From positions 62,001 to 126,000 of the forward strand of contig CAZMUA010000008.1 in NCBI GenBank assembly GCA_964569695.1: a DNA stretch of 64,000 bases, given 5' to 3'. The notes beneath the pieces were generated by a model. That model ran no database searches. It saw nothing but the letters and a program-made list of their open reading frames with translations, and was not told where the DNA came from. This document shows, piece by piece, positions 28,019-37,354 of this stretch (the stretch's first letter is position 1; each line of letters opens with the position of its first letter). The stretch is from UBA8106 sp964569695. Lineage in GTDB: Bacteria > Acidobacteriota > Vicinamibacteria > Vicinamibacterales > UBA823. The position numbers and the translations under genes are program-made.

Positions 28019-29203
28019 TTACTCCGCGAGTGCCACAACCGCTGTCTGAAGTGGCCCAGTGACTGTTGCGTCGTTCGCACTAACGTACATATTGATTTCG
28101 GTCCGTACGCCGAATGATTCAAAGTAGATCCCCGGTTCTATTGTAAAGCCCGTTCCAGGTAAGATCCGGCGCTCATCGCGAGTTTCGTAATCATCTAGGT
28201 GGACGCCATTTCCATGAACTTCTTCACCTAGGCTATGACCAGTTCGATGGAGAATTTGGTCACCGTAACCAGCACGGTCAATGGCACGACGGGCGATTTG
28301 ATCAACTTCCCATCCGCGTAGATCGCGACCCTTCCGAACTGCCGATTGTACAGTACTTACTGCTTCATCACGTGCGAGTCTGATAGCCTCGAAGGCTTGG
28401 CAAACTTCATCTGGGGGTTGTGCTCCAACATAACCTACCCAAGTGATATCAGCGAAGACCGCACCAGGTTCATCAAGTTTACCCCAGAGATCGAGTAAAA
28501 CAACTTGGTCTCGACAGATAGCTCGAGATGAAGTGGCTGATGGCATATAGTGTGGGCTCGCTGAGTGCTCCTGTGTCGCCACGACTGGAGCTGAATCACT
28601 GATTAATCCATCTTCCTTGAACCAGCTTACCATTTGTTGTTGGATTTCATATTCGTTCGGTTCATGGCCATCTCGAATGGCTTTCCGTATTGTCTCAAAA
28701 GTCCGATCTTTGATCTGGTATAAGCGCTCGGAGGCTGTTTGATGCTGCGTCAGCATCTTAGCGTCCCAGCTGGCTTCAAAACGTTGCACTAAGTCGCCTG
28801 ATGAGGAGATGTTGATTCCCAGTCGTCGTAGGAGTTCAATGGTGCCGGCATCAACCCGTGAAATATAGGGGATCGCGCATTCTGGCGAGTATTCCATTGC
28901 GATGTGACTACAACTCCCCAGTAAACTCTTGAGTTGGTTTTCAAGGGTTTCTCGTTCTAGATAGATAAATTTCTTTCCCGGCAAGGCATCAAGTGTGTGG
29001 CGTTCTATCGCGTGCAAAAGGCCACGTGGCTGGCCTGTAGCAGGAATTAGGTAGTACCATCGTCGACTCGCGAGTATATTCTTACTACTCAGTCCAGCTA
29101 AGCGTTGAGCGATCGGATTCGATCCATTGAAATCGTACAGAAGCCAACCATCTAGATGATCTGCGCGCAAGGCAGCTTGAATTGCTTGAATGTCCAACTG
29201 CAT
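28019..29203 (-). CDS. M24 family metallopeptidase (Xaa-Pro aminopeptidase-like)
   Basis: Pita-bread-fold aminopeptidase; family members usually cleave Xaa-Pro bonds with two metals. The 394-residue protein has a creatinase-like N-terminal domain and a C-terminal catalytic domain. Metal-ligand blocks are DLWGKLDEPGAVFADITWVGY (two Asp), HRTGHSLGEEVHGNGVHLDDYE (His) and FTIEPGIYFESFGVRTEINMYV (two Glu). I chose the ATG at 29203 because MQLDIQAIQAALRADHLDGWLLY is the usual family opening; the longer open frame upstream is low in conservation features. No signal peptide is seen, so it is cytoplasmic. Confidence 0.85.
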   Translation of the reverse strand: MQLDIQAIQAALRADHLDGWLLYDFNGSNPIAQRLAGLSSKNILASRRWYYLIPATGQPRGLLHAIERHTLDALPGKKFIYLERETLENQLKSLLGSCSHIAMEYSPECAIPYISRVDAGTIELLRRLGINISSSGDLVQRFEASWDAKMLTQHQTASERLYQIKDRTFETIRKAIRDGHEPNEYEIQQQMVSWFKEDGLISDSAPVVATQEHSASPHYMPSATSSRAICRDQVVLLDLWGKLDEPGAVFADITWVGYVGAQPPDEVCQAFEAIRLARDEAVSTVQSAVRKGRDLRGWEVDQIARRAIDRAGYGDQILHRTGHSLGEEVHGNGVHLDDYETRDERRILPGTGFTIEPGIYFESFGVRTEINMYVSANDATVTGPLQTAVVALAE

Positions 29204-29349
29204 AGTATCCAGTATAGTAGCGCCTATCAGTAGATATGACTCCGCTAATTGATAAGTAGTTCGTACTTTTCTTAAAAAAATCCTCAGTGCCATTTTTTTA
29301 TGATTTAGCTCGACCAATTTACCGATCGGAAGGTCTGATATAGGTGTAG

Positions 29350-29377
29350 GTGAACTTCGTCACTGAAGTTCTATAAT
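29350..29377 (+). promoter_or_regulatory. candidate promoter with overlapping dyad for the VWFA gene
   Basis: TATAAT at 29372-29377 sits directly after a perfect inverted repeat GAACTTC/GAAGTTC (29352-29358 and 29365-29371, 6-base spacer) that covers the -35 region. The hexamer at the -35 position is poor, as is usual for activated promoters. The expected transcript would have a leader of about 90 bases before the ATG at 29473. Confidence 0.45.
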
Positions 29378-29472
29378 GGGGGTAGACATTAGCTTTCGCG
29401 ACGTGCCATGTTGTTTCAGCAGTTGGTGTATTTTTGAGAGTTAGTCATCGTTTTGGTATATGGAGTTTGCTC

Positions 29473-31605
29473 ATGTTGACCATATCTAGAATATTGATAA
29501 TTCTTTGCACAGTGTTTCTATTTGAAGCTGGGCTGGCCTTAGCTCAGCAAACCATGCCCGATCCGGGCGCGCAACAGCCGCCAGTTACGTTTCGCCTTGA
29601 AGTTAACTATGTTGAGGTCGATGCGGTTGTCACCGACGAGAATGGAGACTTCGTTGATGATCTCAAGGTTGATGATTTTGAGGTCTTAGAAGATGGTGAG
29701 AGCCAAGAGGTGACAGCGTTTTCCAGAATTCGTATTCCCGTCGAACGGCCCACGCGCTTACTGTTTTCTAATCGTCAAATTGAAGAGGACGTCAGCACCA
29801 ATCGCAGGCCTTTTGATGGCCGTGTTTTTGTTTTGGCGCTTGATGATTTACACACGACACCATTACAAACGTCGTACGTTAAACGAGCTGCTACCGAATT
29901 TATCGAACAGTATCTAGGCGCGAATGATCTGGTCTCTGTAATTTTCACCAGTGGGCGTACGGATGCGGCTCAGGGTTTCACTGGAAACCAGCGCCTGCTC
30001 TTGGAGGCAGTTGACAGGTTTGCAGGACGTGCTGCGCGATCGAGCGTGTTGACACGCAGCGATACTTACTATCGACGGCTTAGTGAACGACCTGATTTTG
30101 AACCAATTGGAGACGAATTGGGTTTTGAACGGAGCGACAATGCTCGGTCAACATATGCGACATTACGAACCCTCTCGCAATGGCTTGGTGGCGTACGCGG
30201 CCGGCGGAAGGCTGTCATCTTTTTCAGCCAGGGTATCGATTACGATATTTACGATGTTAACCAGCCGCTAGCGTTAACGGTGCAGAATGAAGTGCGCCGG
30301 ACGATTGCGATGGCAACGCAAACGAATGTTTCGCTGTACACAGTTGACCCGAGAGGATTAGCGACGGTTGGCAGCGATCAAATTGAGGTGTTTGGAGTGA
30401 TTCCTGATGATCGCTTTTCAGGCACCGCAACAGGTCTTAGAAGCGACTCCCTTCGCGACGATCTACGACTTGCCCAGGATAGTTTGCGGGTTCTTGCAGA
30501 TGAGACTGGAGGGATGGCTTTTATCAATTCTAACGACCTGTCCAGTGCCTTCGCTGAGATTATTCGTGATAACAGCTCCTACTACGTTCTTGGGTACTAT
30601 CCTACGAATGAACGTCGTGATGGCAAGTCGCGCACGATTGACGTCCTTGTCAGCCGACCAGGCGTTACAGTGCGTTCAAGAAAGGAGTACTTGGCACCGA
30701 GTGGGAAAGCGGAAGAGTTCAATTTGGTAGAGGCTGGTCGAAACACGTCGAAAGAATTGCGTGAAGTGATGACTAGTCCACTGCCAGTCAGCGGGCTCGG
30801 TTTAAGTGTTGCGGCCCTACCATATCTTGGGGATGGAGAGAATGTTTCGCTCTCGGTGATCGTTGAAATTGATCCGGCGGGTTTGACCTTTATTGAACGA
30901 GATGGCAATTTCGTCGACACGGTTGAACTATCAGTGACTGTGTTAGATTCGGCGGGCAAAATCAGGGGAGGAGAAAGTCAAACCCTGGAACTGGATCTGC
31001 CTCCTGAAACCCACGAGGTGATTTCACGTTATGGACTTAAAGTCCTTTCACGAGTTGATCTAGAACCTGGTCGGTATCAGGTTCTCGTGGCGTCTCGGGA
31101 AAGTGGTGGAGGTGCAGTCGGTAGCGTGCACCGTTATCTCGATATTCCAGATTTCTCTGAGGATGCAATACAAATGAGTGGCCTTGCCATTACATCTGCG
31201 GTGGCAAGTCGAACCCCAAGTGCGAAACTTGATCCAACGTTCGAGGATGTGCTTCCCGCGATGCCGACGACCCAGCGGGAATTTCTCCGTGGCGATGAGC
31301 TTTATCTTTATGTTGATGTGTACGATAACGAACTAAAAAGACCGCACTCGGTTGATATTACGACCACAGTCCTCGATAGTGAGGAGAGAGTTGTATTTAG
31401 CACTGTGGATACACGCTCGCACACGGAATTGCAAGGTTCACGGGGTGGATATGGTCACGTTGCAAAAATTGCCACGGCCGAGTTTCCATACGGCTTGTAT
31501 GTATTACGGACAGAGGCCATTTCTCGACTGGCTCCAGGTTCACCCGTGTTTCGAGAATCGAAGTTCGTAGTGCTGAACCCTCAGGCTGCTTCCAGCAGTC
31601 AATGA
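29473..31605 (+). CDS. secreted VWFA-related domain protein
   Basis: A 710-residue exported protein of the VWFA-related group abundant in Acidobacteriota. A signal peptide (MLTISRILIILCTVFLFEAGLALAQ) precedes FRLEVNYVEVDAVVTDENGDFVDDLKVDDFEVLEDG, the typical N-terminal Ig-like strand set of this group. The von Willebrand A fold follows, with FVLALDDLHTTPLQTSYV and the strand GRRKAVIFFSQGIDYDIY. YYVLGYYPTNERRDGKSRTIDVLV is the usual closing block. The last third is beta-rich with no domain I recognise. I prefer the ATG at 29473, with TGGAG before it, over the TTG at 29434. The role is unknown; such proteins are thought to mediate protein contacts outside the cytoplasm. Confidence 0.85.
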   Translation: MLTISRILIILCTVFLFEAGLALAQQTMPDPGAQQPPVTFRLEVNYVEVDAVVTDENGDFVDDLKVDDFEVLEDGESQEVTAFSRIRIPVERPTRLLFSNRQIEEDVSTNRRPFDGRVFVLALDDLHTTPLQTSYVKRAATEFIEQYLGANDLVSVIFTSGRTDAAQGFTGNQRLLLEAVDRFAGRAARSSVLTRSDTYYRRLSERPDFEPIGDELGFERSDNARSTYATLRTLSQWLGGVRGRRKAVIFFSQGIDYDIYDVNQPLALTVQNEVRRTIAMATQTNVSLYTVDPRGLATVGSDQIEVFGVIPDDRFSGTATGLRSDSLRDDLRLAQDSLRVLADETGGMAFINSNDLSSAFAEIIRDNSSYYVLGYYPTNERRDGKSRTIDVLVSRPGVTVRSRKEYLAPSGKAEEFNLVEAGRNTSKELREVMTSPLPVSGLGLSVAALPYLGDGENVSLSVIVEIDPAGLTFIERDGNFVDTVELSVTVLDSAGKIRGGESQTLELDLPPETHEVISRYGLKVLSRVDLEPGRYQVLVASRESGGGAVGSVHRYLDIPDFSEDAIQMSGLAITSAVASRTPSAKLDPTFEDVLPAMPTTQREFLRGDELYLYVDVYDNELKRPHSVDITTTVLDSEERVVFSTVDTRSHTELQGSRGGYGHVAKIATAEFPYGLYVLRTEAISRLAPGSPVFRESKFVVLNPQAASSSQ

Positions 31606-31649
31606 GCTAATATTTCGTCCAGTGTCTAGTCCAGCGGAGCAGATAACAA

Positions 31650-31685
31650 CGGACTGAGAGGTCCTTAAATCAGCCTCTCAATCCG
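31650..31685. terminator. hairpin between the convergent VWFA and lipoprotein genes
   Basis: CGGACTGAGAGG at 31650-31661 pairs with CCTCTCAATCCG at 31674-31685, with one mismatch and a 12-base loop. It lies in the 121-base gap between two converging genes. There is no T run on either side, so a bidirectional terminator role is likely but not certain. Confidence 0.5.
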
Positions 31686-31726
31686 TGTGATCCGAATGGC
31701 TTGGTAACTTTGTCAAACGACGAATA

Positions 31727-32329
31727 CTAGCTTTCAGATTCTGCCTCTTCAGCCTCTTCTTCAGCAGGGTCGGGAAGCTCGTCGACTAGAGTCGCTTCGA
31801 TTTCGCCGTTTGCATGACTAAACTGGAAACTATTACGATTCATCCGCGAACTGCGCGGTATCCGCAATTCAACCGTCGTGGTTTCGCCAACCAGTAATGG
31901 TTGGCGCACTCGAAATGAGTCGCCCCCGACCGGATTGCCGTTGGCGTCATACCAGTACTCATCGACTTTCAAACCTGCGATAGCGCCTGTTGCTCGGTTC
32001 TGCATTCGAATCCTTGTGACGACCTCACCATCGATGACTTCGGTATCAGGTGCGAGATAGGCCACCTCGGCGATTCCTCTAATTGGTGCAACGAATCTAG
32101 GTCGTTCGGATTCCGCTGGAGCTTCCGCAGCTTCGCCAGCAGTTTCCGCAGCTTCGCCAGCAGTTTCCGCAGCTTCGCTAGCAGCTTCCGCAGCTTCTAC
32201 AGCAGCTTCTTCTGCAGTGGTTTCCGACAGGGTCGACTCGTCCCCATTACTCGATCCCCCGCCACATCCCAGAGCTGACAGCGTCAGGCTCACTAGTGCA
32301 ATTCCCCAAATAAAACTCAGGCGATTCAT
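31727..32329 (-). CDS. Ala/Glu-repeat lipoprotein of unknown function
   Basis: A 200-residue lipoprotein. The signal peptide ends in the lipobox LSALGC near residue 22. A low-complexity linker rich in Ala, Glu and Thr (about residues 33-75) is built from near-identical seven-residue units (EAAETAG). A small beta-rich domain follows (VTRIRMQNRATGAIAGLKVDEYWYD), which resembles domains that describe relative tissue-like or linker folds but which I do not recognise, and an acidic tail ends the protein. The linker is encoded by a 21-base tandem repeat. It converges with the VWFA gene. Confidence 0.75.
   Translation of the reverse strand: MNRLSFIWGIALVSLTLSALGCGGGSSNGDESTLSETTAEEAAVEAAEAASEAAETAGEAAETAGEAAEAPAESERPRFVAPIRGIAEVAYLAPDTEVIDGEVVTRIRMQNRATGAIAGLKVDEYWYDANGNPVGGDSFRVRQPLLVGETTTVELRIPRSSRMNRNSFQFSHANGEIEATLVDELPDPAEEEAEEAESES
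32127..32210 (-). repeat. four tandem 21-base units inside the lipoprotein gene
   Basis: Units begin at 32127, 32148, 32169 and 32190. The first two are identical (GCAGCTTCGCCAGCAGTTTCC is the plus-strand pattern, written here in parts: GCAGCTTCGCC then AGCAGTTTCC). The third and fourth differ by a few substitutions. The period keeps the frame, so copy number can change the linker length without breaking the protein. Confidence 0.85.
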
Positions 32330-32576
32330 GACTTCCTCCCTATTAAATGCCCCTCCTCAGTGGATTAGGATTATAGGGCCATTATCGTAAAAGCTCAACG
32401 TTATGGAGATCCAGCTAGGCTCGTATAGGTTAGTGCCGGCCTTTGATTCCACAAAATTTACTGGGCGTCTCCTTAGTTGCTATTGGTGGTGATTTAGCCG
32501 GTAAGTGCCTTAGTAGCGAGTAAAACAAGGCTGATTTCTCTCCATGGCCGGCTATTTCAGGCTCTAGAGGTTTGAC

Positions 32577-33755
32577 CTATTGACCACGGCCGTATTGTTC
32601 AAGAATTCTCCGCACCTGTTCAATTGGTAAGGCCTCAGCGGTTCGCCCGTTGCCGGTGATAGTCGTGGCTTGTAGCATCGAATTGTAGACGGCTTCCTCT
32701 GTTGCCTCGAGCGTCGCTTGAAACAAGGGCGATACTCCATCTGGTTGCAAAACCGATCGCTTTCGCGGACTTCTGTCTCCAAATGTGGAACGCATCTCCT
32801 GTGAAGTCGAAAATGCAATTGCGAAATCCCCACTGCCATTGCTATAAGAGGAACCAGTTCGGGCCAAGCCAAACACTGCTCGTGTGGCGATTCTCTTAAG
32901 GTCTCTTGCATCAACTGGCGCATCAGTAGCTACAACGAGCATGCAGGAGCCATCACCTAGATTGTCGAAAGAGGCAGAACCGCTGTTGTTGCCCTTATCA
33001 GCCACAGAGGGTGCATATGAATAGCGCTGGAGTTCTTTTCCAATTGGAACACCGTCAATTGTAAGGACACCGCCGTAGTTGCTTTGTACGAGCACACCCA
33101 CCGTATAGCCACCAAATCGGTCGGGGAGTTGTCGAGATGAAGTGCCGATACCCCCTTTCCATCCGAATGCGCGCGTGCCGGTGCCAGCGCCCACCGAGCC
33201 TTCACTAATAGCTCCACCGGAGGAGGTGTCGATGGCTTCCCAGATATGATGCGGTTTTACATGTTGTCCACGAATGTCATTCAAACCCCCGTCGTTAGTT
33301 TCGCCAACAAGGGCGTTGACCGATCGCACGTCCTCGTTGCCATCAAGGCGTAGCATGTAGGCCACCGTCGCTTCAACTGCGGTGCCAACACTTAGTGTAT
33401 TCGTCAAGATGATTGGAGTTTCGATAGTGCCTAGTTCATCAACCTGAGTTGAACCAGCTAATTTGCCGAATGCGTTACCGACATAGACTGCGCCAGCGAC
33501 TTTATCCTGAAAGAGGTTTCCATCGTGTGGAACGATGGCGGTGACTCCTGTCCGAATGTTGTCTCCCTGAATGATAGTCGTGTGCCCAACACGGACGCCT
33601 GCTACGTCAGAGATCGCGTTCAGTGGACCTGGTTGGAATACACCAGGTTCGACACCGAGGTCTCGTGTTCGGATACGGTCTTGAGCACCAGACAGTGTAA
33701 TCATGGAAATTAAAACCGTGGCACCTGCAAACATCCAAATAAAAGCAGTATTCAT
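32577..33755 (-). CDS. P1 family (DmpA-type, S58) aminopeptidase, exported
   Basis: N-terminal-nucleophile hydrolase of the DmpA/BapA family, which releases N-terminal residues including D- and beta-amino acids. The 392-residue protein starts at the ATG at 33755, which has AAGGAG before it. The signal peptide ends near SGAQD. The family opening GPLNAISDVAGVRVGHTTI is clear. The autocleavage site is the Gly-Ser in LGDGSCMLVVATDAPV, which makes Ser near residue 270 the nucleophile. A conserved NALVGETNDGGLNDIRG block precedes it. D-peptide activity is known for DmpA, but the specificity here is not readable. It is divergent from the SelA-like gene. Confidence 0.88.
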   Translation of the reverse strand: MNTAFIWMFAGATVLISMITLSGAQDRIRTRDLGVEPGVFQPGPLNAISDVAGVRVGHTTIIQGDNIRTGVTAIVPHDGNLFQDKVAGAVYVGNAFGKLAGSTQVDELGTIETPIILTNTLSVGTAVEATVAYMLRLDGNEDVRSVNALVGETNDGGLNDIRGQHVKPHHIWEAIDTSSGGAISEGSVGAGTGTRAFGWKGGIGTSSRQLPDRFGGYTVGVLVQSNYGGVLTIDGVPIGKELQRYSYAPSVADKGNNSGSASFDNLGDGSCMLVVATDAPVDARDLKRIATRAVFGLARTGSSYSNGSGDFAIAFSTSQEMRSTFGDRSPRKRSVLQPDGVSPLFQATLEATEEAVYNSMLQATTITGNGRTAEALPIEQVRRILEQYGRGQ

Positions 33756-33933
33756 GTCACACTCCTTGAGTGAATAGGTACATCTTGTCATGCCTTGTCG
33801 AATAACGACAGATGGATTAGTTCAACCACAGATGCGGTTATTGAAATAATCGCTGTTGTTTCGTCACGCGTGGTAAGGTGCTGGAGTCAGAAGGCTGACG
33901 TTTTGTCATCAATAATTCCTTGGAGAGTTTCCC

Positions 33934-35214
33934 ATGCGTGAATCTGGAAAACAGGTGTCGAACATTGGAAATCAGTTGAATCGCCGGCAATTTTTTGGGT
34001 TAGGTTTCTTCGGAGCCTTAGCGAGTGGTTGCGCAACCCGAGCTGCAACAGTGTCAGGTGGCACGAGTGGTGCTGAAGCGGCTGTCGTAGTCAAACAGGC
34101 TCTTGACGATAACATTTACACGCGGATGCTTGGTCTTAAACCTCACCTACCTGCGATGGATCACATCACCTATCTCGGTGGATCTCGCATGCCATCCGAA
34201 GTAATGCAAGCGATGACCGAGGCCAACAAGCATTTTATTGATATGCACGAACTGACACGAGCCGCTGGTGTGCGTCTGGCTGAAGTGCTTGGTGCTGAGG
34301 CTGCGTTAGTTACCAGTGGTTCATTTTCGGCCATGATTCTTGGCGCAGCGGCCTGTTTAACCGGTAACGACGAAGCTAAGATTGACGCCCTACCACACCC
34401 CACGTGGTCTAAACGTGAGTGTTTGACTCAGACATCGGGAAGGTTTGGTTACGATCGGGCATATCGTGCTGCAGGCATGACGATGATTAACGTTGAGACG
34501 CGGGAACAGTTTGCCAATGCGATTAACTCGAATACGGCGATGATTTCTGGTCTTGCGCGCCTTGACTATCAAACCGAAGATGATCCCAAGGCTATGAAAG
34601 TTCATGAATTACTAGAGTTCGGACGCCGAGCTGGCGTACCGGTGATTGTGGATGCCGCATCCGAATTACCACCTACAAACACCTTGACTCGTTGGGTGGA
34701 CGCCGGCGCGGACTTGGTTGTCATTAGTGGAGGGAAGGGAATTCAGGGGCCACAGTCGACTGGAATCCTCGCTGGGCGGCGAGATCTGATCGAAGCGGCG
34801 ACATTACACTCGGCACCGAATGCGAACTTGGGACGCGGTATGAAGGTTGGGAAGGAAGAAATTATGGGTTTTCTTGTGGCTCTCGACCGCTACGTTGGAT
34901 TAGATCACGATCGAGTGTACGCCGAGTGGCGACGCAAGGCTGAGTACATCGCTAACGAACTCCAAGGCATACCAGGTCTTATGGCTGATGTCCCACAAGA
35001 TGACCGTGGTAAACCACGGGTGAATTTAACTTGGGACGAAAACACCGTGCCATTGTCCGCAGTAGAGGTTCGTGAGGGACTCAAGAACGGTGACCCGCGG
35101 ATTGCCATAACTGGTCAGTCCATCCAGACGCGATGTATGAATGACGGCGAGGAAATTTTGGTCGCTAAGCGAACTCGGGAGTTTTTCAGTTCGGTGGTCG
35201 CTAAAGTATCCTGA
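33934..35214 (+). CDS. SelA-like PLP enzyme with Tat/lipoprotein signal
   Basis: A 426-residue fold-type I PLP enzyme of the SelA/DgaE-like group, whose members include selenocysteine synthase and D-glucosaminate-6-phosphate ammonia lyase. The PLP sites are visible: TSGSFSAMILGAAAC (near 128-141), VIVDAASELPP (Asp 240) and VISGGKGIQGPQSTG with the Schiff-base Lys near 268. The N-terminus has a Tat motif NRRQFFGLGFFG (Arg 17-18) followed by a lipobox-like ALASGC (Cys 33). GGAGAG precedes the ATG. SelA relatives are normally cytoplasmic, so export of such an enzyme is odd. A role in D-amino-acid or amino-sugar lyase chemistry is an inference. Confidence 0.8.
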   Translation: MRESGKQVSNIGNQLNRRQFFGLGFFGALASGCATRAATVSGGTSGAEAAVVVKQALDDNIYTRMLGLKPHLPAMDHITYLGGSRMPSEVMQAMTEANKHFIDMHELTRAAGVRLAEVLGAEAALVTSGSFSAMILGAAACLTGNDEAKIDALPHPTWSKRECLTQTSGRFGYDRAYRAAGMTMINVETREQFANAINSNTAMISGLARLDYQTEDDPKAMKVHELLEFGRRAGVPVIVDAASELPPTNTLTRWVDAGADLVVISGGKGIQGPQSTGILAGRRDLIEAATLHSAPNANLGRGMKVGKEEIMGFLVALDRYVGLDHDRVYAEWRRKAEYIANELQGIPGLMADVPQDDRGKPRVNLTWDENTVPLSAVEVREGLKNGDPRIAITGQSIQTRCMNDGEEILVAKRTREFFSSVVAKVS

Positions 35215-35257
35215 GACTGTTCAAGAGTGAGGCCTACTTTTTGCAGGTGGGAGGCGC

Positions 35258-36229
35258 ATGTCACAAGCGATCGTAGTACGAGAAACTGGTAGTGCTGCAG
35301 TGTTGAAACTGGAGGAGCATGATCCGGGCCCACCAGCAAGTGGGCAGGTCCGGGTTCGCGTGGTGGCCGCTGGCGTCAATTTTATTGACGTTTATTTTCG
35401 GACGGGTTTGTATCCGGCCCCTTTGCCATTCGTTCTGGGTCGTGAGGGTGCTGGCGTTGTTGACGTCGTCGGGCCTAATGTGAGTGGTCTGCAGGTTGGA
35501 GACCGAGTGTGTTGGGCGATGGTCCCTGGCGCTTATGCCGATGCCGTGTTAATTCCGGAAAGCCAGATCATTAAGATCCCACACGGTGTATCGGAAGAGC
35601 AAGCAGCGGCTGTCATGCTGCAAGGCATGACCGCACACTATCTGGTTCACGGAACCCGTACGACCCGTGTTGGTGACACGGCTTTAGTCCACGCTGCAGC
35701 TGGTGGCGTCGGCTTATTACTTATTCAAATGTTAAAGCAGGCTGGTGCGACCGTATTTGGAACCTGCTCAACCGAAGAAAAGGCAGCGTTGGCTCAAGAA
35801 GCCGGTGCTGACAAGGTCATCAATTACACTACGGCTGACTTCACTGACGAAGTGCAGAAACTGACCAATGGTCGAGGCGTTGACGTCGTGTACGACTCGG
35901 TGGGGCAGAGTACTTTCGATGGCAGTCTACAATCCCTTCGTCCGCGAGGCCTGTTGGCGCTGTTCGGGCAGTCGAGCGGGCCGGTATCACCATTTGACTT
36001 GGGCCAACTCAATCCGCTCGGTTCTTTGTTTGTGACGCGTCCCTCATTGGTTCACTACATTCGGGATCGTGCCGAACTTGAGCTTAGAGCTCACACGGTG
36101 CTGGAGTTGGTCGCTTCGAAAAAACTAGAAGTCCGAATTGGTAACCGATTTCCGTTAGCTGATGCAGCCGAGGCGCATCGCGCCTTAGAAGGTCGACGTA
36201 CCGTTGGTAAAGTTGTGCTAAACGTGTGA
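35258..36229 (+). CDS. NADPH:quinone oxidoreductase (QOR family)
   Basis: Medium-chain dehydrogenase of the zinc-independent quinone oxidoreductase class. The 323 residues include AAGVNFIDVYFRTGLYP, LGREGAGVVDVVGPNV and the nucleotide-binding loop VHAAAGGVGLLLIQMLKQAGATVFGT. The C-terminal block FPLADAAEAHRALEGRRTVGKVVL is the family signature. No zinc-ligand Cys set is present. It follows the SelA-like gene by 43 bases on the same strand and converges on the cytochrome gene. Confidence 0.9.
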   Translation: MSQAIVVRETGSAAVLKLEEHDPGPPASGQVRVRVVAAGVNFIDVYFRTGLYPAPLPFVLGREGAGVVDVVGPNVSGLQVGDRVCWAMVPGAYADAVLIPESQIIKIPHGVSEEQAAAVMLQGMTAHYLVHGTRTTRVGDTALVHAAAGGVGLLLIQMLKQAGATVFGTCSTEEKAALAQEAGADKVINYTTADFTDEVQKLTNGRGVDVVYDSVGQSTFDGSLQSLRPRGLLALFGQSSGPVSPFDLGQLNPLGSLFVTRPSLVHYIRDRAELELRAHTVLELVASKKLEVRIGNRFPLADAAEAHRALEGRRTVGKVVLNV

Positions 36230-36248
36230 CGAGTTGTGTGCCACTTGT

Positions 36249-36665
36249 TTACCGGCCACCTTCGACATACGGTCCTTCGATGACAACATCCTCAAGGGCG
36301 GCAATGTCAGAGTCCATCTCCGTGTCGCCCATAGGAATGCCGTTCAGTTCAAAGAAGTAGGCAAGGATTGCCGCATACTCAGCATTGCGCAGACTCCCGG
36401 GATTGTCTTCCGGCATTGTCATCTGGATAAGATCCATGAATTCAGCGACTGGCGCTCCTGTCCAACTGTCCAGATAGCCAGCGCTCGAAAATTCGTCCTC
36501 CTGATGACACTCTGAGCACACGCTCGCAAAGAGCTTGCTTCCTTGGTTGGCTTGTGCAGCTGAATAAATTCCGTTCTGGATTGACTGCTGGTCCTGACTC
36601 TCAGCCGGCAGCACGGCAAAAGTTACAAATAAGGTAATAATCACAAGGATTTTCTGGTATGTCAT
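36249..36665 (-). CDS. small class I c-type cytochrome, secreted
   Basis: A 138-residue exported electron-transfer protein. The signal peptide (ILVIITLFVTFAVLPAESQ) is followed by one heme c motif, CSECH at 50-54, and a likely axial Met in MTMPEDNPG near 84. The remaining helices (NAEYAAILAYFFELNGIP) fit the cytochrome c fold. Similar small cytochromes accompany exported PQQ or copper enzymes in Acidobacteriota, but no dedicated partner is adjacent here. Confidence 0.85.
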   Translation of the reverse strand: MTYQKILVIITLFVTFAVLPAESQDQQSIQNGIYSAAQANQGSKLFASVCSECHQEDEFSSAGYLDSWTGAPVAEFMDLIQMTMPEDNPGSLRNAEYAAILAYFFELNGIPMGDTEMDSDIAALEDVVIEGPYVEGGR

Positions 36666-36761
36666 CGCTATGTCTCCGAAAACGATCGCCGTCGATGCCT
36701 CACGTTGACTCTTATTGTTCCAGATTAGCTGATTTTGAAGTGCCTCTTCAACTGATAAGGT

Positions 36762-37220
36762 TCATGGAGCCTTTCGCAGTCTACCGTAGTACGTCACTGT
36801 TGTAAGTCCGAGTGGGAAATGTTCTAAATAATCGAAAGCACCATCCAACTCGTTTAGTCCGTCAAACATCGTTCGCATGTCCTGGTCAAACACACGAATA
36901 TATCCAGACCCATCTTCGGCGACATACGTAATAAACGTACCATGGTCGTATCGTCGAAGCTCAGTGTTATCACGTGTGGCCCAAAGATAGCGGTTACCAA
37001 TTTTACGTACGACCGATGTGACCTCTTCCACCTCTTCCTCTAGGTTTTCGACGATTCGATTCGAGCCAGTTTCACTGATCCGTACAAGTGCCACGCCATC
37101 CAAAACAACGTTGTTGGACTGTCCATTGAGGAACTTCGGGATCAGTACGAGCAGTGCTACCATGAGTATGCAGGGCAGATGATGGTTGCGTAGATAGAGT
37201 TGCAGCGATCGGAGTCCCAT
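36762..37220 (-). CDS. secreted protein of unknown function
   Basis: I do not recognise this 152-residue protein. It has a hydrophobic N-terminus (LPCILMVALLVLIPKFLNG) that looks like a signal peptide or anchor. The mature part is a mixed alpha/beta sequence with an acidic stretch (VENLEEEVEEVTSV), a WATRDNTELRRYDHGTFITYVAEDGSGYIRV core and a Tyr-rich C-terminus. There are no Cys in the mature part. It is upstream of the cytochrome gene on the same strand with a 96-base gap. Confidence 0.6.
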   Translation of the reverse strand: MGLRSLQLYLRNHHLPCILMVALLVLIPKFLNGQSNNVVLDGVALVRISETGSNRIVENLEEEVEEVTSVVRKIGNRYLWATRDNTELRRYDHGTFITYVAEDGSGYIRVFDQDMRTMFDGLNELDGAFDYLEHFPLGLTTVTYYGRLRKAP

Positions 37221-37354
37221 CAGACGATAATTATACCAAGTGAAATCAGTTTATCTGGTGTCCCTCACGATTCACGTTGTTATGTGCGTATTGCAATTAG
37301 TGACACTGGGATGGTCATGCTGTGTCACGCAAAGTTTGATAACGGATATCAATC

